A stretch of DNA of 13,034 nucleotides from an uncultured Collinsella sp. (lineage in GTDB: Bacteria > Actinomycetota > Coriobacteriia > Coriobacteriales > Coriobacteriaceae): positions 1-13,034 of the forward strand of contig CABUHI010000036.1 in assembly GCA_902491345.1 (NCBI GenBank). Direction: 5' to 3'. The notes below the pieces were generated by a model. It was not told the origin of the DNA, searched no databases, and was given only the letters and a program-made list of their open reading frames with translations. Shown piece after piece: positions 1-5,687 of the stretch. A program made the position numbers and the translations under genes. The first letter of the stretch is position 1. Each line of letters begins with the position of its first letter.

Positions 1-75
1 TGCTTACCAAGACGAATGCCGGGCTCCTGTTTGCGCCCGTCGGCGTGATCAGGAGACAGCGACTTACTTCTCTTT
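1..75 (+). promoter_or_regulatory. Structured 5' leader of metY, truncated by window edge
   Basis: The leader contains a nested stem. The outer arms CTCCTG (24-29) and CAGGAG (50-55) enclose inner arms GCGCC (33-37) and GGCGT (42-46) around a CGTC loop. A T-rich tract (about 71-90) lies between this structure and the metY ribosome binding site. Methionine genes are often controlled by SAM riboswitches or similar leaders, so this could be the 3' end of such an element, but I cannot match it to a SAM riboswitch core and most of the leader is outside the window. The T-tract starts about 14 bases after the stem, which is too far for a textbook terminator. Confidence 0.25.
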
Positions 76-109
76 TTTTATTTACTTTTGTTCGATCAAG
101 GAGATCATC

Positions 110-1420
110 ATGAGCCAGTTCATCAACAACCCCGAGCACACCTTTGGTTTCGATACCCTGCAGCTGCACGTTGGCCAGGAGAGCGCCGATCCTGCATCCG
201 ACTCCCGTGCCGTGCCTATCTACCAGACCACGAGCTATGTGTTCCGCAATTCCCAGCACGCCGCCGACCGCTTTGGTCTTGCCGACGCCGGTAACATCTA
301 TGGCCGTCTGACCAACTCCACCCAGGGTGTCTTCGAGGACCGTATCGCCGCACTCGAGGGTGGCGTGGCAGGTCTTGCCGTCGCCTCTGGCGCTGCTGCC
401 ATCACCTATACCCTGCAGGCTCTTGCCCAGGCCGGTGACCACGTGGTGGCTCAGAAGACCATTTACGGTGGCTCCTACAACCTGCTGGAGCATACGCTCT
501 CCCAGTTTGGCGTCGAGACCACGTTTGTCGATGCCCATAACCTGGAAGAGGTCGAGGGTGCCATCAAGGACAACACCACGGTCATCTATCTCGAGACGCT
601 CGGCAACCCCAACTCCGACATCCCCAACATCGACGCCATCTCCGAGATCGCCAAGAAGCACGGTCTGCCGGTTGTCGTCGACAACACCTTCGGCACCCCG
701 TATCTGTTCCGTCCGCTGGAGCATGGTGCCAACATCGTCGTCCACTCCGCAACCAAGTTCATCGGCGGCCACGGTACCTCGCTGGGCGGTGTGATCGTCG
801 ACGGCGGTAACTTCGATTGGAAGGCGAGCGGAAAGTACGCCCAGATCGCTGAGCCCAACCCCTCCTACCACGGTGTTTCGTTTGCCGAGGCTGCCGGTCC
901 CGCCGCCTTCGCGACCTATGTCCGCGCTATCCTGCTGCGTGACGAGGGCGCCTGCATCAGCCCGTTCAACGCCTGGGTCTTGCTCCAGGGCACCGAGACC
1001 CTGTCGCTGCGCGTTGACCGTCATGTCGAGAACACCAAGAAGGTCGTTGAGTTCCTGGCTGGTGACAGCCACGTCGCCAAAGTGAACCACCCGAGCCTGC
1101 CTGAGCACCCCGACCATGAGCTTTACAAGCAGTATTTCCCCAACGGCGGTGCCTCGATCTTTACCTTTGAGATTAAGGGTGGCCAGGAGGCAGCTTGGAA
1201 GTTCATCGATCATCTGCAGGTGTTCTCGCTGCTCGCCAACGTGGCCGACGTCAAGTCGCTCGTCGTGCACCCGGCTACCACCACGCACTCCCAGCTCTCT
1301 GCCGAGGAGCTCGCTGAGCAGAACATCACGCCCTCCACGATTCGTCTTTCCATCGGTACCGAGAACGCCGAGGACATCATTTGGGATCTGAAGCAGGCCT
1401 TCGCCGCGCTGGACGAGTAA
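110..1420 (+). CDS. metY: O-acetylhomoserine sulfhydrylase (aminocarboxypropyltransferase / cysteine synthase)
   Basis: This is a 436-residue PLP enzyme of the Cys/Met metabolism family, the normal length for MetY. The family makes homocysteine from O-acetylhomoserine and sulfide in the cytoplasm, feeding methionine synthesis. Visible features are the Tyr-Gly-Arg phosphate-binding motif (64-66), the SGAAA cofactor loop (93-97), Asp191 in VVVDNTFGTP, and the Schiff-base lysine Lys216 in HSATKFIGGHGTSLGG. The GHGTSLGGV stretch and the long insertion after it favour MetY over the shorter MetB/MetC/MetZ enzymes. The ATG at 110 follows AAGGAG (98-103) at 6 nt. No other sulfur gene is adjacent, and a terminator follows directly, so it appears to be monocistronic on this side. 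Control by the upstream leader is plausible but not shown. Confidence 0.95.
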   Translation: MSQFINNPEHTFGFDTLQLHVGQESADPASDSRAVPIYQTTSYVFRNSQHAADRFGLADAGNIYGRLTNSTQGVFEDRIAALEGGVAGLAVASGAAAITYTLQALAQAGDHVVAQKTIYGGSYNLLEHTLSQFGVETTFVDAHNLEEVEGAIKDNTTVIYLETLGNPNSDIPNIDAISEIAKKHGLPVVVDNTFGTPYLFRPLEHGANIVVHSATKFIGGHGTSLGGVIVDGGNFDWKASGKYAQIAEPNPSYHGVSFAEAAGPAAFATYVRAILLRDEGACISPFNAWVLLQGTETLSLRVDRHVENTKKVVEFLAGDSHVAKVNHPSLPEHPDHELYKQYFPNGGASIFTFEIKGGQEAAWKFIDHLQVFSLLANVADVKSLVVHPATTTHSQLSAEELAEQNITPSTIRLSIGTENAEDIIWDLKQAFAALDE

Positions 1421-1430
1421 GGCGACTTGT

Positions 1431-1521
1431 GCAAGGACCCCTTGCGACTCGATAGGTATAACTGCATAAAATGCCTGCTCAAGGCGCCTGTGCGAACAAT
1501 GGTTGCACAGGCGCCTTTTTT
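1431..1521 (+). terminator. Rho-independent terminator of metY (with small preceding hairpin)
   Basis: The main terminator has 13-bp perfect arms, AAGGCGCCTGTGC (1481-1493) and GCACAGGCGCCTT (1505-1517), with an 11-nt loop and a run of T through 1521. A smaller perfect hairpin, GCAAGG-ACC-CCTTGC (1431-1445), lies just after the metY stop codon. Confidence 0.9.
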
Positions 1522-1733
1522 GCATAGGAAGGGCGCTGTTACAGGGTTTTTGGCATGCTTTATGCAATCGAGATGTGGAAAACTCCTGTTGAGAGGATGT
1601 GAGTTTTACGCAATTGACGTGCGCCTTTTGAGTAAAACCGCAGGTCGCGATTTGCTCGGGGTACTATGCAGCGCGATCGAATCACACGCAGCTCAAACGC
1701 AGCAAAAAACGCACTACGGAGGTTTCCAGCTAC
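1522..1733 (+). promoter_or_regulatory. Upstream region of the secreted protein gene with mutually exclusive hairpins
   Basis: Positions 1421-1733 hold no gene. After the metY terminator this part must contain the promoter of the next gene, but I cannot pick a convincing -35/-10 pair. TACTAT at 1662-1667 is a weak -10 candidate without a good partner. Two 7-bp inverted pairs share bases: AAAACTC (1579-1585) with GAGTTTT (1601-1607), and GTTTTAC (1603-1609) with GTAAAAC (1632-1638). Only one can form at a time. The ribosome binding site GGAGGT (1718-1723) precedes the ATG at 1734. Confidence 0.3.
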
Positions 1734-2510
1734 ATGAGGATCGATTCACGAAAACCGAAAGCCGCCGCCCTTTCCGCCGCTCTGACCGTGGCACTTTTGG
1801 CGGGCGCCGGCGCAACTGATGCCCACGCGGCAACACTATCCGATACGGTTGGATCTACGCCGTCCGAGGCGACGCTGGTGCAGCCCGTCGACTACCGCGG
1901 CGACGGTTATGGCTCTATGCAGGAGTGGAACGCCTCGATGGGGGCAAAGCGCGATTCCCTGGAGATGCGCGCTCAGATCATTATGAATATGTATGGCGAC
2001 TATGCTACCGATGACGAGCGCGCTGTGTTGCAGGGCTGCATCGACGGTGCGGGTAGCCTGTTGACGATGGGGGAGGTCGACGCCAAGTCGACCGAGCTCG
2101 ACGAGCTTCGCTCTACGCTTGAGGATGCCAAGCGCGAGGCGCTCGAGGCTGCCGCAGCCGAAGCCGAGGCCGCTGAGGCCGTTCAGGCTTCGTATTGCAA
2201 CGCCGGCTCCGGCTCGTCTTACGCGTCTGCTGCGTATTACGCGAACGGCTCGGGCCTGACGCGTTCGAGCGGCGTCAATAACTATAACGGCCGCCGCGAG
2301 ACTTATTACAGCAGCAACGTGTTGTATCACCACCGCACGGGCGAGTGGACCCAGGATTCCGAGGGCTTTTGGCGCGATTCCGATGGTTACTACGTCGTGG
2401 CCGCGGGCGATAAGGCTCAGGGCTCCACGTTTACCGGATCCAAGGGCGAGTGCAAGGTCTATGACTCCGGCTGCGCAGCCGGAACCACCGACTACTACAC
2501 TGGCTGGTAA
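1734..2510 (+). CDS. Secreted coiled-coil protein with 3D-like C-terminal domain
   Basis: This 258-residue protein has a clear signal peptide: basic residues at 2-9, a hydrophobic core at about 11-28, and a likely cleavage after AHA (residue 32). Residues about 115-152 are Ala/Glu-rich and probably form a coiled coil. The C-terminal third (about 174-258) runs from GLTRSSGVNNYNGRRETYYS through DSDGYYVVAA to VYDSGCAAGTTDYYTGW. This order of a Gly-rich start, a DG-YVVAA strand and a closing D-(S)G...TD-Y resembles the 3D/double-psi-barrel domains of secreted cell-wall-active proteins (RlpA/MltA/Sps relatives). Asp217, Asp244 and Asp253 are candidate conserved acids, and there are three cysteines (155, 240, 247). 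The start is fixed by GGAGGT at 1718-1723. A role at the cell wall is inferred. It could equally be a structural or autolysin-like factor without catalysis. Confidence 0.75.
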   Translation: MRIDSRKPKAAALSAALTVALLAGAGATDAHAATLSDTVGSTPSEATLVQPVDYRGDGYGSMQEWNASMGAKRDSLEMRAQIIMNMYGDYATDDERAVLQGCIDGAGSLLTMGEVDAKSTELDELRSTLEDAKREALEAAAAEAEAAEAVQASYCNAGSGSSYASAAYYANGSGLTRSSGVNNYNGRRETYYSSNVLYHHRTGEWTQDSEGFWRDSDGYYVVAAGDKAQGSTFTGSKGECKVYDSGCAAGTTDYYTGW

Positions 2511-2539
2511 TTTTTCTGCATCACGGATATTTGGCGGAT

Positions 2540-2579
2540 GGGCGTCTTTACCGAGCTTTAGGGCAACGTAAGGACGCCC
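2540..2579 (+). terminator. Hairpin terminator after the secreted protein gene
   Basis: Arms GGGCGTCTTTAC (2540-2551) and GTAAGGACGCCC (2568-2579) give 12 pairs including one G-U, closing a 16-nt loop. The downstream T content is poor (GTTCTATG), so termination may be partial or Rho-assisted. Confidence 0.55.
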
Positions 2580-2696
2580 GTTCTATGTATGCGTTTGAGC
2601 TAACAGAGCCCTTACCGTGACGGTACGTCGCGCATATGGGCGCGGGGCACACTAGTTCATGAGAAATAAGGTCTTTCTCGTGGAGGAAGTGGTCTT

Positions 2697-2903
2697 GTGA
2701 ACGCTCGAGATATTGCCATTGCCGCCGTCGCATTGACGCTTGGTTGCCTTGGTCCTACGGCCGCGCTCGTCGCGGGCATGCAGGGGTCTTGTGGGGCTGC
2801 CTCTATCGTGGTCGGCGGGTTGATCGCGGCCGCGCTGCTGGGAAGTGCGGGTGTAGTCCTTTGTCGCGACGATGAGGACCAGGCGTCGGAGTCGCAGCTC
2901 TAA
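2697..2903 (+). CDS. Small hydrophobic membrane protein, function unknown
   Basis: This 68-residue ORF starts with GTG at 2697, 7 nt after a strong GGAGGAAG site (2682-2689), which is the main reason to accept it. Two hydrophobic segments (about residues 5-26 and 33-56, rich in Ala, Gly, Leu and Val) are separated by a short GMQGSCG turn. A short acidic tail (RDDEDQASESQL) follows, as expected of a two-pass inner-membrane peptide. It has three cysteines (17, 32, 56). It follows a terminator and lies directly before a hairpin at 2941, so it is probably its own transcription unit. I do not recognise the family and assign no function. Confidence 0.55.
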   Translation: MNARDIAIAAVALTLGCLGPTAALVAGMQGSCGAASIVVGGLIAAALLGSAGVVLCRDDEDQASESQL

Positions 2904-2940
2904 CCGTCGGGACATCGACTACTGGTTATAGATGAAGATG

Positions 2941-2978
2941 AAAGCCGCCGTAAGGGGAGTGCTCCTTGTGGCGGCTTT
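2941..2978. terminator. Bidirectional hairpin between convergent genes
   Basis: Arms AAAGCCGCC (2941-2949) and GGCGGCTTT (2970-2978) form a perfect 9-bp stem, and an inner GGGGA/CTCCTT-type helix extends it. The arms begin with AAA and end with TTT, so the structure can work in either direction between the small membrane protein gene (+) and panE (-). T-tracts are short on both strands. Confidence 0.6.
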
Positions 2979-3011
2979 GCTGTTGAGCCTGTTGACGTGG
3001 TGAGCCGGGCG

Positions 3012-3926
3012 CTACCAGCTTTTCTCGATATCGCGGATGCGCTGATAGAGCCAATCGTTTTGCGGCACTTGGATATCGTGTTTGACGGCCAGGCGGCAAA
3101 TGGTGCCCGCGAACTCCTCGACTTCGGTTTTTCGTTGCGCGATGCGGTCCTGCGCCATCGAGGGCATACCGGTGGGGTCGATTCCCTCGATGAGGTGCAC
3201 CATCTGCGTCAGGTCTGCCTCGGTCAGCTCAATGCCCTCGGCGTTGGCGACCGCAAGCGTTTCGCGCATGGCAGAAACAAAGCAGCGACGCTGCTCGGAG
3301 CCCGGCTCCGTGGCGCTTCCGTAGGTCCCGCCGTAGGCCATGCACGTTTGGTTGATGCCGTCGTTGAGCATGAGTTTGGCCCACATGCGGTGCGCAATGT
3401 CGCTCTCGACGGTATGGGCGATGCCGCAGCGCGTGTAGAGCTCGTCGATGGCGGTGACGGTTGCGGGCTCGGTGCCGGCCGCCGCGCCAAAGCGGATTTC
3501 GCCCGCATTGGTAAAGGTGAGCTCTCCGTTGAGGAACACGGCGTCCATGCCCTGGCAAATACCAAGAACGGTATGCTCCCAGCCAAAGCGCTCGGCAATC
3601 TTCTGCTCGCTCGTAATGCCGTTACACAGCGAGGCGATGAACGTATTGGGCCCCACGACGCGCTCCATAGTCTTGAGTGCTTGGTCGAGGCCGGTCGTCT
3701 TGACCGTGAGAATGACCAGGTCGGCGGGCGTTGCCTCGCTGGCGCGGACGGACTTGAGCGCACAGGGCTTGCCGTTGACGGTGAGCGCATCGCCCGCGTG
3801 ACGCTCAAAACGGGCGTCATCCATAACGTATTCGACGGCGTCGTTGCCGAGTGCCTGGGCGATCATACTGCCGTAGAGTAGCCCGACGCCGCCCTTGCCG
3901 ATAAAGGTGACCTTGTTGATCTGCAT
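3012..3926 (-). CDS. panE: 2-dehydropantoate 2-reductase (ketopantoate reductase)
   Basis: The 304-residue length matches the family (E. coli PanE is 303). The enzyme reduces ketopantoate to pantoate with NADPH, a step of pantothenate/CoA synthesis in the cytosol. Visible features are an N-terminal Rossmann motif (GKGGVG, 10-15), LTVKT with Lys76, the CNG motif with Asn102, and the catalytic segment MWAKLMLNDGINQ with Lys184, Asn188 and Asn192. GMPSMAQD with Ser256 and the following Glu268 complete the set expected from the E. coli enzyme. The second glycine position of the Rossmann loop is Lys11 (GKGGVG rather than GAGAxG), a common variation. Start ATG (3926-3924) follows GGGGAG at 3936-3941. 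PanE paralogues acting on other 2-oxo acids exist, so the substrate is inferred. No other pantothenate gene is adjacent. Confidence 0.85.
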   Translation of the reverse strand: MQINKVTFIGKGGVGLLYGSMIAQALGNDAVEYVMDDARFERHAGDALTVNGKPCALKSVRASEATPADLVILTVKTTGLDQALKTMERVVGPNTFIASLCNGITSEQKIAERFGWEHTVLGICQGMDAVFLNGELTFTNAGEIRFGAAAGTEPATVTAIDELYTRCGIAHTVESDIAHRMWAKLMLNDGINQTCMAYGGTYGSATEPGSEQRRCFVSAMRETLAVANAEGIELTEADLTQMVHLIEGIDPTGMPSMAQDRIAQRKTEVEEFAGTICRLAVKHDIQVPQNDWLYQRIRDIEKSW

Positions 3927-3943
3927 GTGAATTATCTCCCCAT

Positions 3944-3970
3944 ATAAAAGGCGCCCGCGTAAGGGGCGCC
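3944..3970 (-). terminator. Intrinsic terminator upstream of panE, ending the cyclase remnant
   Basis: Read on the minus strand, GGCGCCC (3970-3964) pairs with GGGCGCC (3956-3950) over a short loop and is followed by TTTTATAT. It lies just upstream of the panE ribosome binding site and downstream of the minus-strand remnant at 4050-4256, so it most likely terminated that gene. If panE transcription starts further up (TACAAT at 3982-3977 is a possible -10), the hairpin would instead act as an attenuator of panE. Confidence 0.65.
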
Positions 3971-4049
3971 TGATGGATTGTATGCCGCCGGGGCGTTTGG
4001 TGAGCGCGCGGGGCTGCTGTTATGAAAAAGAAACTTTTGCGCTGTGCGC

Positions 4050-4256
4050 TTATGCCGCGGGGCAGACCGCGAAAACGCGCGCGGGGTATCCGACGCCATC
4101 GCGAACCTTGGGGAAGGTGCAGAAGATGACGGCGCCCGTGGCGGGGAGTTCGTCCAGATGGTCCATGACATCAATCTGGTAACGGTCGACCGAGAGGATG
4201 TATTGTTCGCCAGGGTAGGGGTAGGCGTCCTCACACGTGGTTACGCTCGCCTCCTC
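4050..4256 (-). pseudogene. C-terminal remnant of a putative cyclase-family (PF04199-like) gene
   Basis: A minus-strand frame is open from 4256 to the TAA at 4052-4050 (68 codons) and lacks any ATG, GTG or TTG near its 5' end. The translation looks like genuine protein: EDAYPYPGEQYILSVDRYQ, then HLDELPATGAVIFCTFPKV, then DGVGYPARVFAVCP. The NLDxLP-x-GAVI-xPxK-x-GxG-PARxFA pattern is what I associate with the C terminus of cyclase/kynurenine-formamidase-like proteins, which are normally about 200 residues or more. The catalytic HxGTHxD region would lie in the missing N-terminal part. An AGAGGAGG site (4257-4250 on the minus strand) precedes the fragment, followed by ACG rather than a normal start codon at 4238-4236, which suggests an internal deletion joining the old start region to the 3' end. 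The terminator at 3944-3970 lies downstream. The family assignment is from memory of motifs. Confidence 0.5.
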
Positions 4257-4406
4257 TCATCGGGCTTTTTGCTGATGTTAAAGCGCTTCCGTGACGGCTC
4301 GATTTCTGCTGGGTTACGATACGTTCTCGATTGCGATTCTGATGTGTTTCGGTGGCGTGACGGGTTTGTTTCGCCTTGTCAGGGCTTCGATGGGAGAGGA
4401 GGGGCC
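4257..4406. promoter_or_regulatory. Upstream region of the aldo/keto reductase gene
   Basis: I see no gene here on either strand. GTGACG (4291-4296) and TACGAT (4315-4320) with an 18-bp spacer form a weak plus-strand promoter candidate. The AGAGGAGG of the minus-strand remnant borders the left side. The rest has no clear repeat or terminator. Confidence 0.2.
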
Positions 4407-5594
4407 GTGCAGTATCGCGTTGACCCCAAAAGCGGCAACCGTATCTCGGCGTTGGGTCTGGGCTGCATGAGGTTTCCCGGTGCGCCGGGACACCCCGATG
4501 CGAAGACGGCCGATGCCATCATCTCCCGTGCGGTAGAGCAGGGGATTAATTATCTGGATACCGCGTATCTTTATCCCGGTAACGAGGTGTGCGTGGGCGC
4601 CTCACTTGAGCGCTTGGGGCTGCGTGACCGGGTGTTGCTGGCGACTAAGTTGCCGCACGCTTCGTGCAAGTGCGCAGAGGATTTCGATCGGTTCTTCGAC
4701 GAGCAGCTGCGCCGTTTGCGGGCTGACCATATCGACTATTACCTTATGCACAACATCACCTCGCCCGCGCAGTGGGAGCGCGTGGTAGCGTTGGGTATCG
4801 AGGAGTGGATTGCGCACCAAAAGGCTGCGGGGCGTATTCGCCAGATAGGTTTTTCGTACCACGGCAGTGCGGCGGACTTCCTCACGATGCTTGACGCGTA
4901 TGACTGGGACTTTTGCCAGATCCAGTACAACTACGCTGGAGAGCGATACCAAGCGGGAACGGCGGGACTCATGGCAGCCGCCGAGCGCGGACTCGCGGTG
5001 TTTGTGATGGAACCGCTTTTGGGTGGACGCCTGGCGGGCAAACTGCCTCCGCGGGCCCGCGCCGTGCTCGATGACGTACGCGATCCGTACCTGAAGACGC
5101 CGGCTGCTTGGGGCCTTTCGTGGGTGTGGAACCATCCTCAAGTCACGATGCTGCTTTCGGGTATGACCGATACCGCGCAGGTGGACGAGAACGCGGCATT
5201 GGCGGATCGTGCGCTGCCGGATTCGATGACGACTGAGCAGCTCGATACCATCGCACGTGTGCTGGGAGAGTTTGAGAAATCGAATCGCGTGCCCTGTACG
5301 GGGTGCGGCTACTGCATGCCGTGCCCCAAGGGCATCAATATTCCCGGTTGCTTTGGCGCCTACAATGCGAGCTACGCGCATAGTTGGTTTACGGGGCTGT
5401 CTCAATACTTTACGGCGAGCGCGGTGCGGACGAACGAGCCCAAGCTGGTGAGCAATTGCGTCAAGTGCGGCAAATGCGCACGTCACTGCCCGCAGCACAT
5501 CGATATTCCCGAGCGTCTCGACGATGTGCGCCGACGTTTCCAGCCTGGCCCCGTAACGGCCGCACTTAAAGCCTTTTGCAAGACGTGCTCCTGA
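4407..5594 (+). CDS. Aldo/keto reductase with C-terminal two-[4Fe-4S] ferredoxin domain
   Basis: This is a 395-residue cytosolic oxidoreductase. Residues 1-285 form an aldo/keto reductase TIM barrel with the full catalytic tetrad: Asp51 and Tyr56 (INYLDTAYLYPG), Lys81 (LATKLP) and His115 (YYLMHNI). The C-terminal 100 residues hold two cysteine clusters, CTGCGYCMPCPKGINIP (Cys297, 300, 303, 306) and CVKCGKCARHCPQHIDIP (Cys351, 354, 357, 361), typical of bacterial-ferredoxin-type double clusters. Such fused enzymes are common in anaerobes and probably couple carbonyl reduction to ferredoxin-level electrons. The substrate is unknown. I chose the GTG at 4407 because GAGAGGAGG lies directly before it and the conserved N terminus (VDPKSGNRISALGLGCMR) starts there. 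The frame stays open upstream to 4044, but that part is not protein-like. The last stop codon is made by the first bases of the repeat at 5591. Confidence 0.9.
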   Translation: MQYRVDPKSGNRISALGLGCMRFPGAPGHPDAKTADAIISRAVEQGINYLDTAYLYPGNEVCVGASLERLGLRDRVLLATKLPHASCKCAEDFDRFFDEQLRRLRADHIDYYLMHNITSPAQWERVVALGIEEWIAHQKAAGRIRQIGFSYHGSAADFLTMLDAYDWDFCQIQYNYAGERYQAGTAGLMAAAERGLAVFVMEPLLGGRLAGKLPPRARAVLDDVRDPYLKTPAAWGLSWVWNHPQVTMLLSGMTDTAQVDENAALADRALPDSMTTEQLDTIARVLGEFEKSNRVPCTGCGYCMPCPKGINIPGCFGAYNASYAHSWFTGLSQYFTASAVRTNEPKLVSNCVKCGKCARHCPQHIDIPERLDDVRRRFQPGPVTAALKAFCKTCS

Positions 5595-5676
5595 TGCCCC
5601 TTTTATAACTTGCGGTGGAATAGTTCCTGTTTGCGGCAGAATAGGGGCCAAACAGGAACTATTCCACCGCAACTGA
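5591..5676. repeat. 86-bp palindromic repeat element, copy 1
   Basis: Two 24-nt arms (5610-5633 and 5649-5672) are perfect reverse complements around a 15-nt loop (5634-5648). The arms start TTGCGGTGG and end CCACCGCAA. A flank GATGCCCCTTTTATAA precedes the stem, and its GCCCC (5596-5600) is complementary to GGGGC (5644-5648) at the end of the loop. The whole unit recurs at 6778-6863 in the same orientation with three base differences. The element begins inside the stop codon of the upstream gene (TGA 5592-5594) and ends just before the AAGGGAG site of the next gene. No open reading frame or T-tract is associated, so it looks like a REP/MITE-type or structured RNA element rather than a plain terminator. 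Confidence 0.9.
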
Positions 5677-5687
5677 AGGGAGCTGTC

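Noticed and set aside
24..35. 11-nt identity (TCCTGTTTGCG) between the metY leader and the palindromic repeats
   Set aside because: In 13 kb many 11-mer matches are expected by chance, and the flanking arms, loop and flank do not match, so the leader is not a third repeat copy.
2997..3881. Long plus-strand open frame opposite panE
   Set aside because: It is the codon-position shadow of panE in GC-rich DNA, with no ribosome site and no recognisable domain.
4044..4406. Upstream extension of the aldo/keto reductase frame
   Set aside because: The extension is not protein-like, overlaps the antisense cyclase remnant, and a strong ribosome site points to the GTG at 4407.
5591..5676. Reading the palindromic repeat simply as a Rho-independent terminator
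   Set aside because: Neither strand has a T-tract after the stem, and the loop and flank are as conserved as the arms, which a plain terminator does not need.
5610..5687. Upstream extension of the Gfo/Idh/MocA gene into the repeat
   Set aside because: The residues come from the palindromic repeat itself. The GTG at 5688 has its own ribosome site and gives the normal N terminus.
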